Source: Taeniopygia guttata (Eukaryota > Chordata > Aves > Passeriformes > Estrildidae). From it: DNA of 64,000 nucleotides. Location of the stretch: positions 14,680,063 to 14,744,062 of the forward strand of contig NC_133063.1 in the NCBI RefSeq assembly GCF_048771995.1, in the 5' to 3' direction. A model generated the notes under the pieces. That model was not told where the DNA came from. It did no database searches and worked only from the letters and a program-made list of their open reading frames with translations. Both the position numbers and the translations under genes were made by a program. Of this stretch, positions 1-11,021 are shown piece by piece (position 1 is the first letter of the stretch; each line of letters begins with the position of its first letter).

Positions 1-188
1 ATGATTGTGATTTCCTGTCATTCTTTCCTGTTATGATTTGCTGTTGAACAGGTTGCTGTAAACAAGATATCTCTCTTCAATTTGATCTTTGTGTCTCTTT
101 TTTTCCCCGATATTTTTAAAAAAATGTACATTTTTTTTGTCTTCCTTTTAGTTTCTCAGGTCAAACAGTATTTTCCTCTCTAAACCAG

Positions 189-345
189 GAAGAAGATCTC
201 CCTTCCTGAATCAGTCATCTTCAGCCTTTGGCTTCGTCACTTGCCAAGCCTTGAAAAAGCTACTTTACATCTTTTAGACCAGTTGTTTTCCATTCAGTTG
301 AATTCACTGGAAGAAGTGGCTTGTGTCATAAAAGACTCATTGCTG
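189..345 (+). CDS. FANCC: FANCC coding exon a (partial CDS)
   Basis: The acceptor is a pyrimidine-rich tract ending in ccag at 188 and the donor is gtatgt at 346. The first base completes a codon begun in an upstream exon outside the window; the rest reads [20 protein letters not shown] and on to IKDSLL. It matches the human segment around [20 protein letters not shown]. The exon ends in phase 0. The reading frame stays open past the donor to a stop near 549, but that extension is intronic. Confidence 0.93.
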
Positions 346-1230
346 GTATGTGCAACATGTAGTACATTTGATACCGCTCTTTGTCACTCATCAGAATGTC
401 ACTCCTGGTTCTTCAGGAGTGGCAGTTTTCAAATATGTCAGCATAGAGACATATGTCAGCATAAATGGCGATTATGGGATGTTAATGCAAGCCAAATCTT
501 GAGTCTTAAAAACATCACAATTTTTTTAGTTTTTACACTGAATTGGTAAAAATGAAAAAATATTTCATCCAGTGATGAAGAGACAAGGATCCCAATGGTG
601 AGGGTGCTGAGTACCTTTCTCTGTCTTAAAAAATTATTAAGTCTGGCCAGGAAGTTTTTACTTCAATCCTGGTGCCCTTTGTCCAGCAGTCTGAACAACT
701 GGAATCCCTTGTTATGGACTGATTAGTTACTTTGTTTTGTTTGCAAACCTGAACAAAATTCTCAATGCAAAACATTGCTAAACTGTGATTAAAATTTGTT
801 TTTAATTGCTTTATTATGCAGAGCACCAAAAGTCTTCCCTATGAGAAAGCCTGGCATAGTATTTTTTCCAAAATAATGAGCCAGTTTGCAGTGCTAAATG
901 TAAATTTAATTGTTGATTGCAGTGTGAAAGCATGTGTGCTATGCACTCAAATTATATGTTTCGTAAAATGACTGAACTAACAAATGGCATATGGTATTTT
1001 ATTTTCAGCCTATAAAACTGCTTACAGAGTACATATTCTGGTCAGGAAAAGAATGCTGTCTTTGAATATTCTTGTCTTTTAATTGAATCTGCAAATGTCT
1101 TATTTTAGGGATCCGTTATGATACTTGCAAATCTCATAAATGTCTTGGTATTAGCAGTGCTTTGTATGCCATCTGGGGATTTAGGTATTACAGCAAACAA
1201 GGCTATATACGAGGTCTATGCCTAGCAGAT

Positions 1231-1289
1231 AGATACTACATACAATTTACAATATATCTGATATATATTGTAAATTGTATATAGTATCT
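1231..1289. repeat. Imperfect AT-rich palindrome, 27-bp arms
   Basis: The left arm 1231-1257 and right arm 1263-1289 are reverse complements with a single mismatch (C against A/T, eight bases in from the outer edge), around a 5-nt ctgat loop. The arms begin AGATACTA. It could extrude as a cruciform or fold as an RNA hairpin in the FANCC pre-mRNA. No transposon family is recognised. Confidence 0.8.
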
Positions 1290-3845
1290 CTTAGTACAGC
1301 ATGTACAAGCTGAGGGGAAAAAAGATATCTAAATCTAGGCTATAAATACATAAAAATGTCAAATACTAGTTTCAAGTGTTGGTTTTTGTTATGTATTAAA
1401 AATGTTCATCCTTCAGTTTCCTTCACATCCTGATCTCTGAAAAGAATGGAACTTTACTGTGCTAGCACACTTAGGTTGTGTTTACTTGCCTTTGCTCCAA
1501 AGACTTTGTGCTTTCAAAATAAGGTATTCACAAGACCAGTGTAGCAGCTTTGAAAGCTTGTTTAGAGAGGACATCCTGTGGACAAAGAATGGAATGAAAG
1601 GAGCTGTAAAGAAGAGAGCCGTAGGTAGGTGGATTGATAGGCATTGGTAAGAGGGAGGGTACATATATGGGAGATGGCATAATGGGTAAAAACAGGATGA
1701 GACGCTTCAGACAGGCAGTATAGAAGGAAAATAATATGATGCAGAAATAGTGGTCTAGGTGCATAATGATATTTTGTACAACATGTACATAGCACTATGA
1801 AGGTACTTGTGTGACATTAAATTAGTCAGCACTTTGAATCCAACAGTATATTCATTTAGCCTGCCTAAAGAATATTTAAATATTTATTTAGGAATGTGGA
1901 TGTTTTGGCAGTTAGAAATTTGGTGTTTTAGGATGTAAGCTCTGTTTACCTTATGGATATGGTAATAGTGGAATCATGAGACAAAACTAGATTTCTACTT
2001 TCCTACTTGGCAGAAAACCTTTAGAGGACAAATAGTCAGAAATATGTTAGTGTTTTGATTATAGTATATTATAAGAAGGAAATTTCAATAAGCTCTTTTA
2101 TAATTGCATGATCAGAGTAACCTATCTAAATCAAGTGTCTTGATACAGTAATCGTACTGTACATAAACCTCACAGAGATGTAAGGTTCCCAGATAGCTGT
2201 AAACTACTGTACTTCTCTTATGAAATAAACTTGATCTACAAGACTCCTATATTTTAATTCCTTGAGTTGTTGCTGTGTGATGTGCTGTATGATGGTCCAC
2301 TAACTTTCGTTCATATGGCATGCTATTATGTTTGTGAGTTTGTGGCTAAACTGAAATTAGTATTGGAAATTCTGTAGTTACTCAGAAGTAATAAAAACAA
2401 GTGGAGTGACCATCACAGATAGTCTCTTAGCTTCTTGGAAACTGAGTGGGTGAGTCGATGTCTTCCTTTCCGAAGTAACTTTAAGATTTGTATGTCTGCA
2501 TTAACAACTAAACATGCAGTAAATACACAGACTAGTATTTTATATTTTACCAAGAATGATAGCTATGTATATACTAAGGTTTTTAAAGCGTGTGAATGTA
2601 AGAAGAGATGTGATTGAATTGATGTCATTTATAATTTCTGTTTGATTCTGAGACAGCTTTCCAAAGTAGTTTTTTTTGTTTCAAAGGTATGTTGCTAGAA
2701 ATGTGCAGTAGGTTGAGAGGGCTTAAAATTTGTTGTCTTCTTTATAAACCATCTGTTCTTGCTGCATTTTGTTCTCCACCTTGTCAGCATGGAATCATTA
2801 GGAAAAGAACTCAGAGATCATCAAGTCCAATCTTTGACCGAAAGCCACCATGTCAACTAAATAATGACTCTTAAGTGCTCTATCCAGTTGTTTTTGGAAC
2901 ATTTCCAGGGATAGTGAATCCAACACCTCCCTGGGCAGCCTTTTCCAATGTTTAACCATCCTTTCACTGACAAAATTCTTCCTGATGTACACACAGGTTG
3001 ACACTGTCCTCTTGTCCTGTCACTGGCTGCCTGGGAGAAGAGGCTGATCCTCACCTGCCTGCATGCTTTTCTCAGGCAGTTGTAGAGTGATAAGGTCACC
3101 CCTGAGCCTCTTTTCTCCAGGCTAAACACCCCCAGCTCCCTCAGCTGCTTTTCACAGGACACTCCAGACCCTTCACCAGCTCCATTACCCTTCTCTGGAC
3201 TTGCTCCAGCCCCTCAATATCCTTGCAATGAGGTGCTTTGCTGAAGTCCATGTAGACAGTATCCACAAATTTTCTCTCATCCAATAGGCAGGTTATCCGG
3301 TCATGAAAGGCAATAAGGTCGGTCAGGCAGCCTCTCCCAAGCCCCTGCTGGCTGGGTCTGATCCCCAGATTGTCTGCTGTGTGCAGTGTGATGGCACTCA
3401 AGATAGTCTGTTCCATAACCTTCCCTGGCACCAGGGTCAGGCTGACAGGCCTGTAATTCCTGGATCCTCCCTTCCACCATTCTTGTGGATGGATGTCACA
3501 CTGGCCAACCTTCAGACATCTGAGACCCCAGTTAGCCAGCACTGATAATAGATGATGGAGAGCAGCTTAATGAGCATTTCTGCCAGCTCCTTCAATACCC
3601 TTGGGTGGATCCCATCTGACTCCACAAACTTGTGATTGTGTGTCACAGCAGGTCACTCACAACTTCCTCCTGGATTGCAGGGGGTCTGTTCTGCTCCCCA
3701 TCCCTGTCTACCTGCTCAGGGGGCTGGCTGCCCTGAGGATACCATAGCTTTCTGTTAAAGGCTGTGGTAAGGAAAGCATTAAGTACCCAGCATTTCCTTA
3801 CCCCAACAGGGACCTCTGTTCCCTTCCATGTCCATAGTAAAGGAT

Positions 3846-4403
3846 TATCAGTTTCTCGAGGTTGGGATTGAAGGCACTTGAGATGGCATTTCATATTAAG
3901 ACTCAGGTGTTTATTATTTCTTATCTATGTTACAGTCTCACTACTGTGAGTTTGGCAGCTTTTTCATTAGCAAGGCACAAAATGACTAACTATCTCTTGT
4001 TGCAAGGTCTTTTAAAACTAAACTATCCAATAAACAAAGGACACCTGGATTATTATCCCTTTTAACCCAGTAACTGCTCCCCTGAAGCCTGCAATGCGGA
4101 CCTTTCTGTTCAATCACAAAACATCACCCAAACCCATGAAGAAGAAGGAAGAAGGTAAAGAAGAACAACCTGTCTCCACCCTAAAACCTCCATCTTGCTT
4201 CATATTTATTTCTATATTATACTCTTAAGTTTTCCACCCTATGATATTACACACATCTAACCAATTACACAGCCATAATCCCAGTGCTATAAATCAATTT
4301 TAAAAGCCTGTTCCATGACCTCAGGTCAAATGCAGTATTCTCTTGTGTGTCTGTGCCTTTAAGCACAGAAAATTTTAAATTCTCAGCATACAGGATTCCA
4401 ACA
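3846..4403 (-). mobile_element. Solo LTR of an endogenous retrovirus inserted in the CR1
   Basis: CR1 similarity stops at about 3845 and resumes at about 4404. The 558-bp insert is flanked by AGGAT on both sides (3841-3845 and 4404-4408), a likely 5-bp target duplication. On the - strand it starts TGTTGGAATC, has a poly(A)-type AATAAAC near its 3' end (about 3910) and ends TGATA, possibly a mutated TG..CA terminus. It has no coding potential. The LTR class is inferred, not matched. Confidence 0.65.
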
Positions 4404-4571
4404 AGGATGGAGATTTTTCTTGGCCCTCCTTTTGTAGTTAAATTATTTATAAAAACATTTTCTATAATCTTTCACAGCAGTGGCCAGATTGAGTTCTAGT
4501 TGAGGTTTTGCCTTTCTGGTTTTCGTCGCCCTGATTCTTAAGTTTTTCTAAAGCCTTCTGAGTTTACATTC

Positions 4572-4809
4572 TGTTGGAAAACTTTCCCACACAATTTCTG
4601 TAAATAACATATTGTTTTGTATTCCTTCATGGGGGTGGAGAAACTTGATGTACTAGTGGTTTGTCCAATGTCTTTGGAGAGGTGGCCCATTCACTCTCCA
4701 ATCCACTGTCACCTTTGGAAAAGTATAAAAGTTGGTGTCAGAAAATAAACTTCCTCTTTTGCCTTGCAAAATAGCAGGTGGTTCACGTTGTGCTTTCTCG
4801 TGTCCTACA
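4572..4809 (+). mobile_element. Probable short solo LTR inserted in the CR1
   Basis: A second break in CR1 similarity. The insert begins TGTTGGAAAA, contains TATAAAAG near 4724 and AATAAA near 4745, and ends ..GTCCTACA. TG..CA termini with a TATA box and a close AATAAA are typical of a retroviral LTR. No target duplication could be identified, so the ends are approximate. Confidence 0.55.
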
Positions 4810-5690
4810 GCGACAGGTTTTCTGTCTGTATGACCTAATGACACCCTGAGTTGTCTGTTCCTTCTTCCAAAGGTCCTAAGCTCTTCTTTTTTCCCTGAGT
4901 TCCCTTGAAAGCTCCCTGCTCAGCCAGGGCAGTTGTCTTCTCTGCCAGCTCATCTATTGGCACATGGAGATGGCCTGCTCCTGTGCCTTTAATTTCTTTC
5001 TTAAAGCATGTCCTGCCTTCCTGAACACCTTTGTTTTTAAGAGCCATTTCCTGAGGGACTCTCTGAACCAGTGTCCAGAACAGGTCAAAGTCCGCCCTCT
5101 GGAAGTCCAAGGCAGAGGTTCTGTTGATCCCTTCCTTACTTCACCAACAACAAAGAAACTCTGTCATTCCATGGTCAGTGTGCCCAAGGATGGTCTCTGA
5201 CCACCACACGTCCCTTCTCTGTTTGTGAGCAGCGGCTCAGCAGGGCAGGTTCCCCTCCCAGCTGTCTGGAATTTACGTTCCACACACTGCAGGAACCTCC
5301 TGGCCTGTCTCCTCTCCACTGCTGAGTTTCCAGCAGACATTGGGCAAGTCAAAGTCTCCCACAAGAACAAGGGCTGGTGATCATGAGACACCCACTGACA
5401 GAATATTTCCCTTCATCCTGCCTGGGGGTCTGGGACAGGCTCCCAGCAGGATCTCTGCCTTGTTGGCCATCCCTCTGCCTGTCACCCACGGGCTCTCAGC
5501 CTTGTGCCCACTGTCCCTGAGCTCTGTACAGCCCAAACCCTGCCCAGTGCACAGAGCCAATGAAAGAGGCATTCATGGGGAAGAGAAGAGGAAGGATAGA
5601 GAAAATTATTTAATGTTGATAGATTCTGGTATTTTTAAAACTTCTGTAAAAATATACTTGTGCTTTAAAAATAAATGTATTCTTTAAAAT

Positions 5691-5737
5691 AAAAACACAT
5701 TTGGTGTTTCTTATAAGAAAAACACATTTGGTGTTTC
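5691..5737. repeat. Short tandem duplication (20 bp, period 27)
   Basis: The motif aaaaacacatttggtgtttc occurs at 5691-5710 and again, identically, at 5718-5737. Confidence 0.85.
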
Positions 5738-6300
5738 CTGTTTTAAACTGGTAAATGTAAAATTCAGAAATACAAATATATAACACTTGAAATACAGCAC
5801 CATAGTAGTTTCCTAAAGTTAGATGTGCTTGAGTTCCAAAAGTGTCATGTGCAATTGTGGAGTGAGTGCAATTGCATATGAGTCTGGAAATCAAGATTTA
5901 CCACATGAAATCTATATAACCTTGGGCATGTTTACTTCCCGATGTGTATTCTTACTTGTGTTACAAAGCATTCTATGATGCGAATAAAATGCAGATTATT
6001 CTGTCTCTTTTTTTCCCGTATTTACTAGCTTACTGTAGGTACAGATGTATTTTTCTTATTTCTTTAATTCAGTTCTGGCTTTGTGTTATAAATAAGTTGT
6101 TTCAGATTCTGTTTTCTAATAATACAGATACATAAGTGGTATAGTTCTTTAAGATTTGTGTCTGGAAAACTTATATTTTTTCTATCATAATACCACACAT
6201 GCAGTTCCAATTCTCTGTGTTTGAATCTTTTTGTTTAGCGTGCCTGTATTGTGCATGCTTTAGAAATGATTGAACAATATACATAGGGTTTGATTTCTGA

Positions 6301-7713
6301 TATTGTTTCTGATGTTAGTGCCTGAAGATTTAGTAAGAATATAGTTCTTGAACAGCCTAAAGCATGTTTAATAAAATGCATTATATAAACTTTAAGAAGC
6401 ACAGTATTTATAAAATGGCATTTATTAATACATCTTAAGGTGCACAATGCACTATTGAAAACTTGTATGGGCTTGTGCTAAAAAGCATTGAATAGTTGAA
6501 AAGCATTGAATAGTTGCAGACAAGATTATTGAAAGGTAAAATATCTTTTTATTTTGAAAATATAAGGAGATAATGCCAACAAGAAGAAGACTTTATGAAA
6601 ATCCCTCCTGAAAATCATAATCCCTCCCAAATTCCATAACTGCTCCTGGCAGTAGCAGAATTGTGCTGCCTGCTCTTGACTGCTACTCAATGGGCATCTC
6701 CAAATTGCAGGGCAGACTTTTGCACTATCACAGCATTCTTGCTCTGAATGCTTGCAGATTAATCCCATACAGTCCATTGATCAAAATTAGGTAACAGTGG
6801 AGTTTGGGCTTGGGTTTGTTTTTTATTTTTTTTTCCATTTTGACTACCAGGGATGAAATTCATATTGATTTCAGTCCCTTAGATAAAATCCTAGGGGTTA
6901 TTAACTATGATTTCTAGTTGTGAGTACAGTTTGATCGCTGCTGTCTGCCAGGAAGAAGTGGGGAGTTTTTCACTGTATACAGCACATTTATTTTGGACTT
7001 GTTCAAAAGGGCTAGGATTCGATTTTGGTCTGTGAGCTGATGTGCTGGTGGACCTTTCTGGTTTGTATCCAGCCTGTCTTAAGCAGCAGTGTGTCAGTTC
7101 CTCATCAGAGAAGTGTGCATGCAAAGGCGGGAGGTGGCGCGGTGCTCGGATACGGGCTGTGTGCTTCCTGATGTCGTCGTGTAGAGATCCTAGTGAGCAA
7201 AGCCCTTGTTCTCCCTGTGTACAACTAAAAATATATTATTTCAGTTGTTATTGCTACTGTCATAATAATAATTATAATTTATTTTTATAAACATATTTTA
7301 TCTATAATATTGCAGTATTATATTAATTTTTTACTTGGTGCTTTTTAGCACAAGCGCATACAAGTTTTCAATAGTGCATTGTGCACTTTCCAAAATAAAT
7401 ATGCTGTATACAGTGAAAAACTCCCCACTTCTTCCTGGCAGACAGCAGCGATTAACAGTACTCACGACTAGAAATCATAGTTAATAACCCCTAGGATTTT
7501 ATCTAAGGGACTGAAATCAATATGAATTTCATCACTGGTAGTCAAAAGGGAATAAAAATAAAAAACAAACCCAAGATGTATTAATAAATGCCATTTTATA
7601 AATACTGTGCTTCTTAAAGTTTATATAATGCATTTTATTAAACATGCTTTACTCTAGGCTGTTTAAGAACTATATTCTTACTAAATCTTCAGGCACTAAC
7701 ATCAGAAACAATA
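6301..7713. repeat. Rearranged inverted duplication (segments A, B, C)
   Basis: The left side holds A 6301-6436, B 6440-6487 and C 6809-6997. The right side holds reverse complements of all three, joined almost directly: B' 7339-7386, C' 7389-7575, A' 7573-7713. So left order A-B-(gap)-C becomes A-C-B when the right side is read backwards. B and B' differ at one base in 48. A and A' differ by one substitution and a 5-bp indel. C and C' differ at a modest number of positions. The C/A join carries a 3-bp overlap (AAG). No terminal repeats or coding capacity are seen. Confidence 0.85.
6481..6516. repeat. Perfect 18-bp tandem duplication
   Basis: The unit aaaagcattgaatagttg is repeated head to tail at 6481-6498 and 6499-6516. 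It overlaps the end of segment B of the inverted duplication (6487), so it may mark the same rearrangement. Confidence 0.85.
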
Positions 7714-8469
7714 AGTGAGGATTTGCTTTTCAACTTAAGACTTTAACTTAGTACTTGGGAAATGCGTAAGTGGGGTTTTTTTCTAGATGTTCTATAAAAG
7801 CCCAAGAATATGGAATTAGAAAGCGGTGTGTTTACTGGTGCATGTTTACTATAACAACTTTCTCAAAACAGTCCTTTGTGTGGTAGCATGGTTAAAGGCT
7901 TCACTAGTTAAAATTTTTTTTTAAGCACTGAGACATTTAGCTTGTACTAGCAACACTGAAGTTCACAAAATAAGATAATACTGTGAGAAAATGTCTTGGA
8001 TGAAAATGCATGCAAAACTATTAAAGACAAAGGTGATAAAATCAATTTAATTTGTGGAATTTAATTTTGAAGATGTAGCAAGAGTCTCAAAGCACATCCT
8101 GAGAGGATTGTCTACAGAGAGGAAAGAAAAGCTTTTTTAAAACCTACTCCCTGTGTCTAGCCTCTAGCAATTGCATGCAACAACCTGTTCTTTCTGTCTG
8201 CTGCCTTTAGTATTTGTAGTGATTGTTGTCATAAACAGTTTGGGATCCCAGGTGTTTGCATTTATCAGCTGTTGAGCCTGCTTGGTCCTGCTGCGGACAA
8301 TCCTAAGAATTCTAATCCTGAGAAAATCTGAGGGTTTAGTGAGAGTTGATCTTAGAGTTACAGTTTAGTAATGGCCATGTAAGAGCATCCTTGAGTTAAG
8401 CTGTAAATTATGCAATGACAGTTGTGTGAGTTGTTCCTTCCTAATTTTCTTTCATTTGATTATCAACAG

Positions 8470-8522
8470 CCACAAGCAGCAAGCCATCCTGCTATTTTCA
8501 GAATTGTAAATGAAATTTTCAA
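8470..8522 (+). CDS. FANCC: FANCC coding exon b
   Basis: A 53-bp exon with acceptor ..tatcaacag and donor gtaagt at 8523. It reads PQAASHPAIFRIVNEIF plus two bases of a split lysine codon, and aligns to human PQAACHPAIFRVVDEMF. It is too short for ordinary ORF finding and was placed by homology and by splice phase: phase 0 in, two bases out, completed by the first base of the next exon. It follows an intron of about 8.1 kb. Confidence 0.93.
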
Positions 8523-10921
8523 GTAAGTTTTGAAATTACTGTGGGAGGGGCTTTAAATGACCCATTTAAACATTGAGCTTTTCTTCAATAGCAGAAGCAG
8601 TATTATAATCTGTAACATGTTATACTTTCAGGGTATCTTTTTCTTTACCTGTATGCTTTAAAGTAGTACCTGTATGCTTTCTGTGTAGTACACTGCAAAT
8701 AATGAAATATATTAAAAATCTTATGGACTTTTAAGTAAAAGTTACATCATAATAATCATTGGTACAGTTGACTACACTTTTGGCCCATGCCAACATGAAA
8801 GTAGCATTTAGCAAAAACTTTTGCACTTACCAGTGTGGCCTCTTTTACATTTTGTTTATGTTTTTCAAAATTTATGTTATATATGCTCTTAATGGCTTTC
8901 AACTATTGACCCACCTATTAATAGTGAGTTTGGTTTTGAATGCACTGAAATTATTTTGAAGCAACCAATATATTGGTTACCACATAGAGGCTTCAGATCC
9001 TTTATACTCAGTTTTCAGTGGCTTTTCTTTTCACTTGATTTAATATTTACTAATTTTAAGTAGATCTACTGCCGGGATTATCAGTATTAATACAATTCCA
9101 ATACAACAATATTGTATTTAGTGACTGACATCCTTTGCTCATCCATGTTTCCTTTCTTAGGAAAACAGGGCCCCCAGGAACTTGTGTGTGGGGGCATTTG
9201 TGTGTCTGTGTGCACATTTAGGTTTGTGCAGGCACTAACAGAAGAGGCTTGGCTGTAGGAGCTGAGACTGCTGTATTGAGAGAGTGGAGCCACTTGGGAG
9301 CCGCTGCTCTGGCAGTCCTTTGTTGCTGTGGTCCTGTGTCTGCACACAGATAGCATTTTCTAAAGAGTTGAGATTAATCACTTTCCCAAAGGATGATGTG
9401 TTTAAAAATTGATGTGACTTCAGCAGATGTGTACTGATGTGTTAGGCTGGAGGCTGTATATTGTGATGGTACAAGGAGACAAAATTTGTCCAAGCTTCTT
9501 CGCTTATTTAAGGTCATGCTATAAAGAATTTTTTTTAAAAAACACATGACTTCACGACTCTTTTGCATCCTTCCCCTGTGGTAGACAGTAGAAATGGATA
9601 AAATTATGTTTCTCAGCTAATGCAGGACTTTGTCCAACACAGTATTCCCTGGTAAAACTTTGTATTTCTGTTAATGTTTCAAACTGTCTTAAAAAATGAT
9701 GTTTTCCTGTTCCTAAGCCTACATTTCTGCTCCCTTTCTTTACTTTAAATTGTTTCTGCTTAGTGTGCTTGTTCCTCTACATTGTTGGTATTCAAATGTT
9801 GATGTATTTTAAGAATACTATGTCTCACCTCCTCTTGATACTTACATGAGGCTGTATCTGTTAGCTGATTTTTGCAGACCAGTTGGTTTATGCAGCCTTC
9901 TGTTTATTTCAGATGTATTTCTCTAATGTCCTTCCAACTATTACCAAGTGGTGTGCAAATGTTAAGTTGCTATTCCAGTTGTAAACACATGTGAGATTTT
10001 AGAGAACTGCTGATAAAGAAAATGTATTTTCTTTCTTGAAAACTGTATTAAGTTTTTATAGCTGGTGCAAAACTTCATTAATATTTGGGGTTCATGTTCT
10101 GTTAGAAGTATTGATCTAAGCATTCTGACTCTTTCTGTAGTAACTTTTCCTGCTATTTGCATGCATATTGAAATTAATTGTTCTATATTATCTTATCACA
10201 GTGATATTACTTACTGCTTTTATTTCCCAAAGTTTTCTTGCTATGTGTGGCTATACAATAGTCTGTACACCTAGACTGTCTTGAATTTCTGTGTACTGTT
10301 TATTCTTTGTTTACCAGTGATTTTATTTGCCTGTAGGTTTGTGAGCAACTTACTTTCAACATTTTTTCTCATTTCTACTATATGTCTTTAAAAAAGAGAA
10401 TGAAAATTGCTGCTATATGTTTTTCTTCATTTGCTTCATTTGCTCAAGGTTATTTTGCTCTGTGGAAGGCAAGCTGAAGCCTTTCTAAACCTCTAGAGTG
10501 GCCTATGGGATGCAGTGCCATAAAACCCTATAAAGTATGCTTAATTCAATCAGGGGAGTAGTTGCTCTGAACACAGTAAACTGATTTATTAGCCAAATTT
10601 GGCTAATAAAGTTGTGCTAGTCTTTTTAATTGTATACTTGTTTAGGTAGGATGAATTATATGTCTGCGTGTATATTGTATATATTTACTATGTCTAGTTT
10701 ATTTGTAGGAGTTGTGTATGAGGTTTGTTTTGGGGTTTTTTTAAAATTAAAATTAAAATCTAAAAGCCTGCAAGTTAGTATTTCTGTTTGCGGTATAATG
10801 AGCTCAGACAGTTTGAATCTACAGCATACAAAGAATATACATTTTTCTTTCATTCAGTTAACAGTGGTGTGATGGGCAGACTAGTTATCTAATCTGTTGT
10901 GTCTAATCTTTCAATGCAAAG
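8523..10921 (+). other. FANCC intron
   Basis: gt..ag intron of about 2.4 kb. It holds a G/T-rich patch around 9180-9230 and the 26-bp palindrome at 10585-10610. No transposon or coding signal was recognised elsewhere in it. Confidence 0.8.
10585..10610. repeat. Perfect 26-bp palindrome
   Basis: A self-complementary sequence centred between 10597 and 10598, with left half TTTATTAGCCAAA followed by its exact reverse complement and no spacer. It lies in a FANCC intron. No matching factor or element is known to me. Confidence 0.85.
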
Positions 10922-11021
10922 GAATGCACTGGTGGAAACTGGTGGAACTTCAGAAGTTTTGACAATAATGCAGGTGTTTACACAGCTCTTCCTTCAGGAA
11001 CGTCAGAATGAAAACAAACAG
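10922..11021 (+). CDS. FANCC: FANCC coding exon c
   Basis: The acceptor is ..caatgcaaag and the donor gttagt begins at 11022. The first base completes the split lysine, followed by 33 codons including NALVETGGTSEVLTIMQVFT and ending in ENKQ. It aligns to human [20 protein letters not shown]. It ends in phase 0. Confidence 0.92.

Larger units (their letters stand above)
2790..5550 (-). mobile_element. Decayed CR1 LINE, endonuclease to 3' end, with two insertions
   Basis: Reads on the - strand as fragments of the CR1 ORF2 protein. Endonuclease: LVLVGDFDLPNVCW near 5340-5380. Linker and pre-RT: DFQRADFDLFWTLVQRVP and VLNAF...RDGEQN...IQEEVVSDLL. RT: NYRPVSLTLVPGKVMEQTIL near 3400-3460. C-terminus: WIHYPWKCSKNNWIEH near 2880-2930. 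The order is that of one element running right to left. Frameshifts, stops and loss of the RT active-site region make it dead. It is interrupted at 3846-4403 and about 4572-4809. Confidence 0.9.
346..8469 (+). other. FANCC intron containing a nested CR1/LTR block and an inverted duplication
   Basis: AT-rich intron, gt..ag borders. It contains the AT hairpin at 1231-1289, the CR1 with two LTR insertions (2790-5550), short tandem duplications (5691-5737, 6481-6516) and the inverted duplication (6301-7713). Stretches 346-1230, 1290-2789, 5550-6300 and 7714-8469 show nothing further that I recognise. Confidence 0.8.

Noticed and set aside
346..549. Extension of the first FANCC exon past 345 in the open frame
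   Set aside because: A consensus donor (gtatgt) follows at 346, and similarity to FANCC resumes only in the exon at 8470.
3141..3542. 133-codon - strand frame with reverse-transcriptase similarity as a possible gene
   Set aside because: It is a fragment of the decayed CR1 ORF2, with the same element continuing in other frames on both sides.
4724..4731. TATAAAAG as a promoter of a host gene
   Set aside because: It lies inside the LTR-like insertion within the CR1, so it is best explained as an LTR promoter element.
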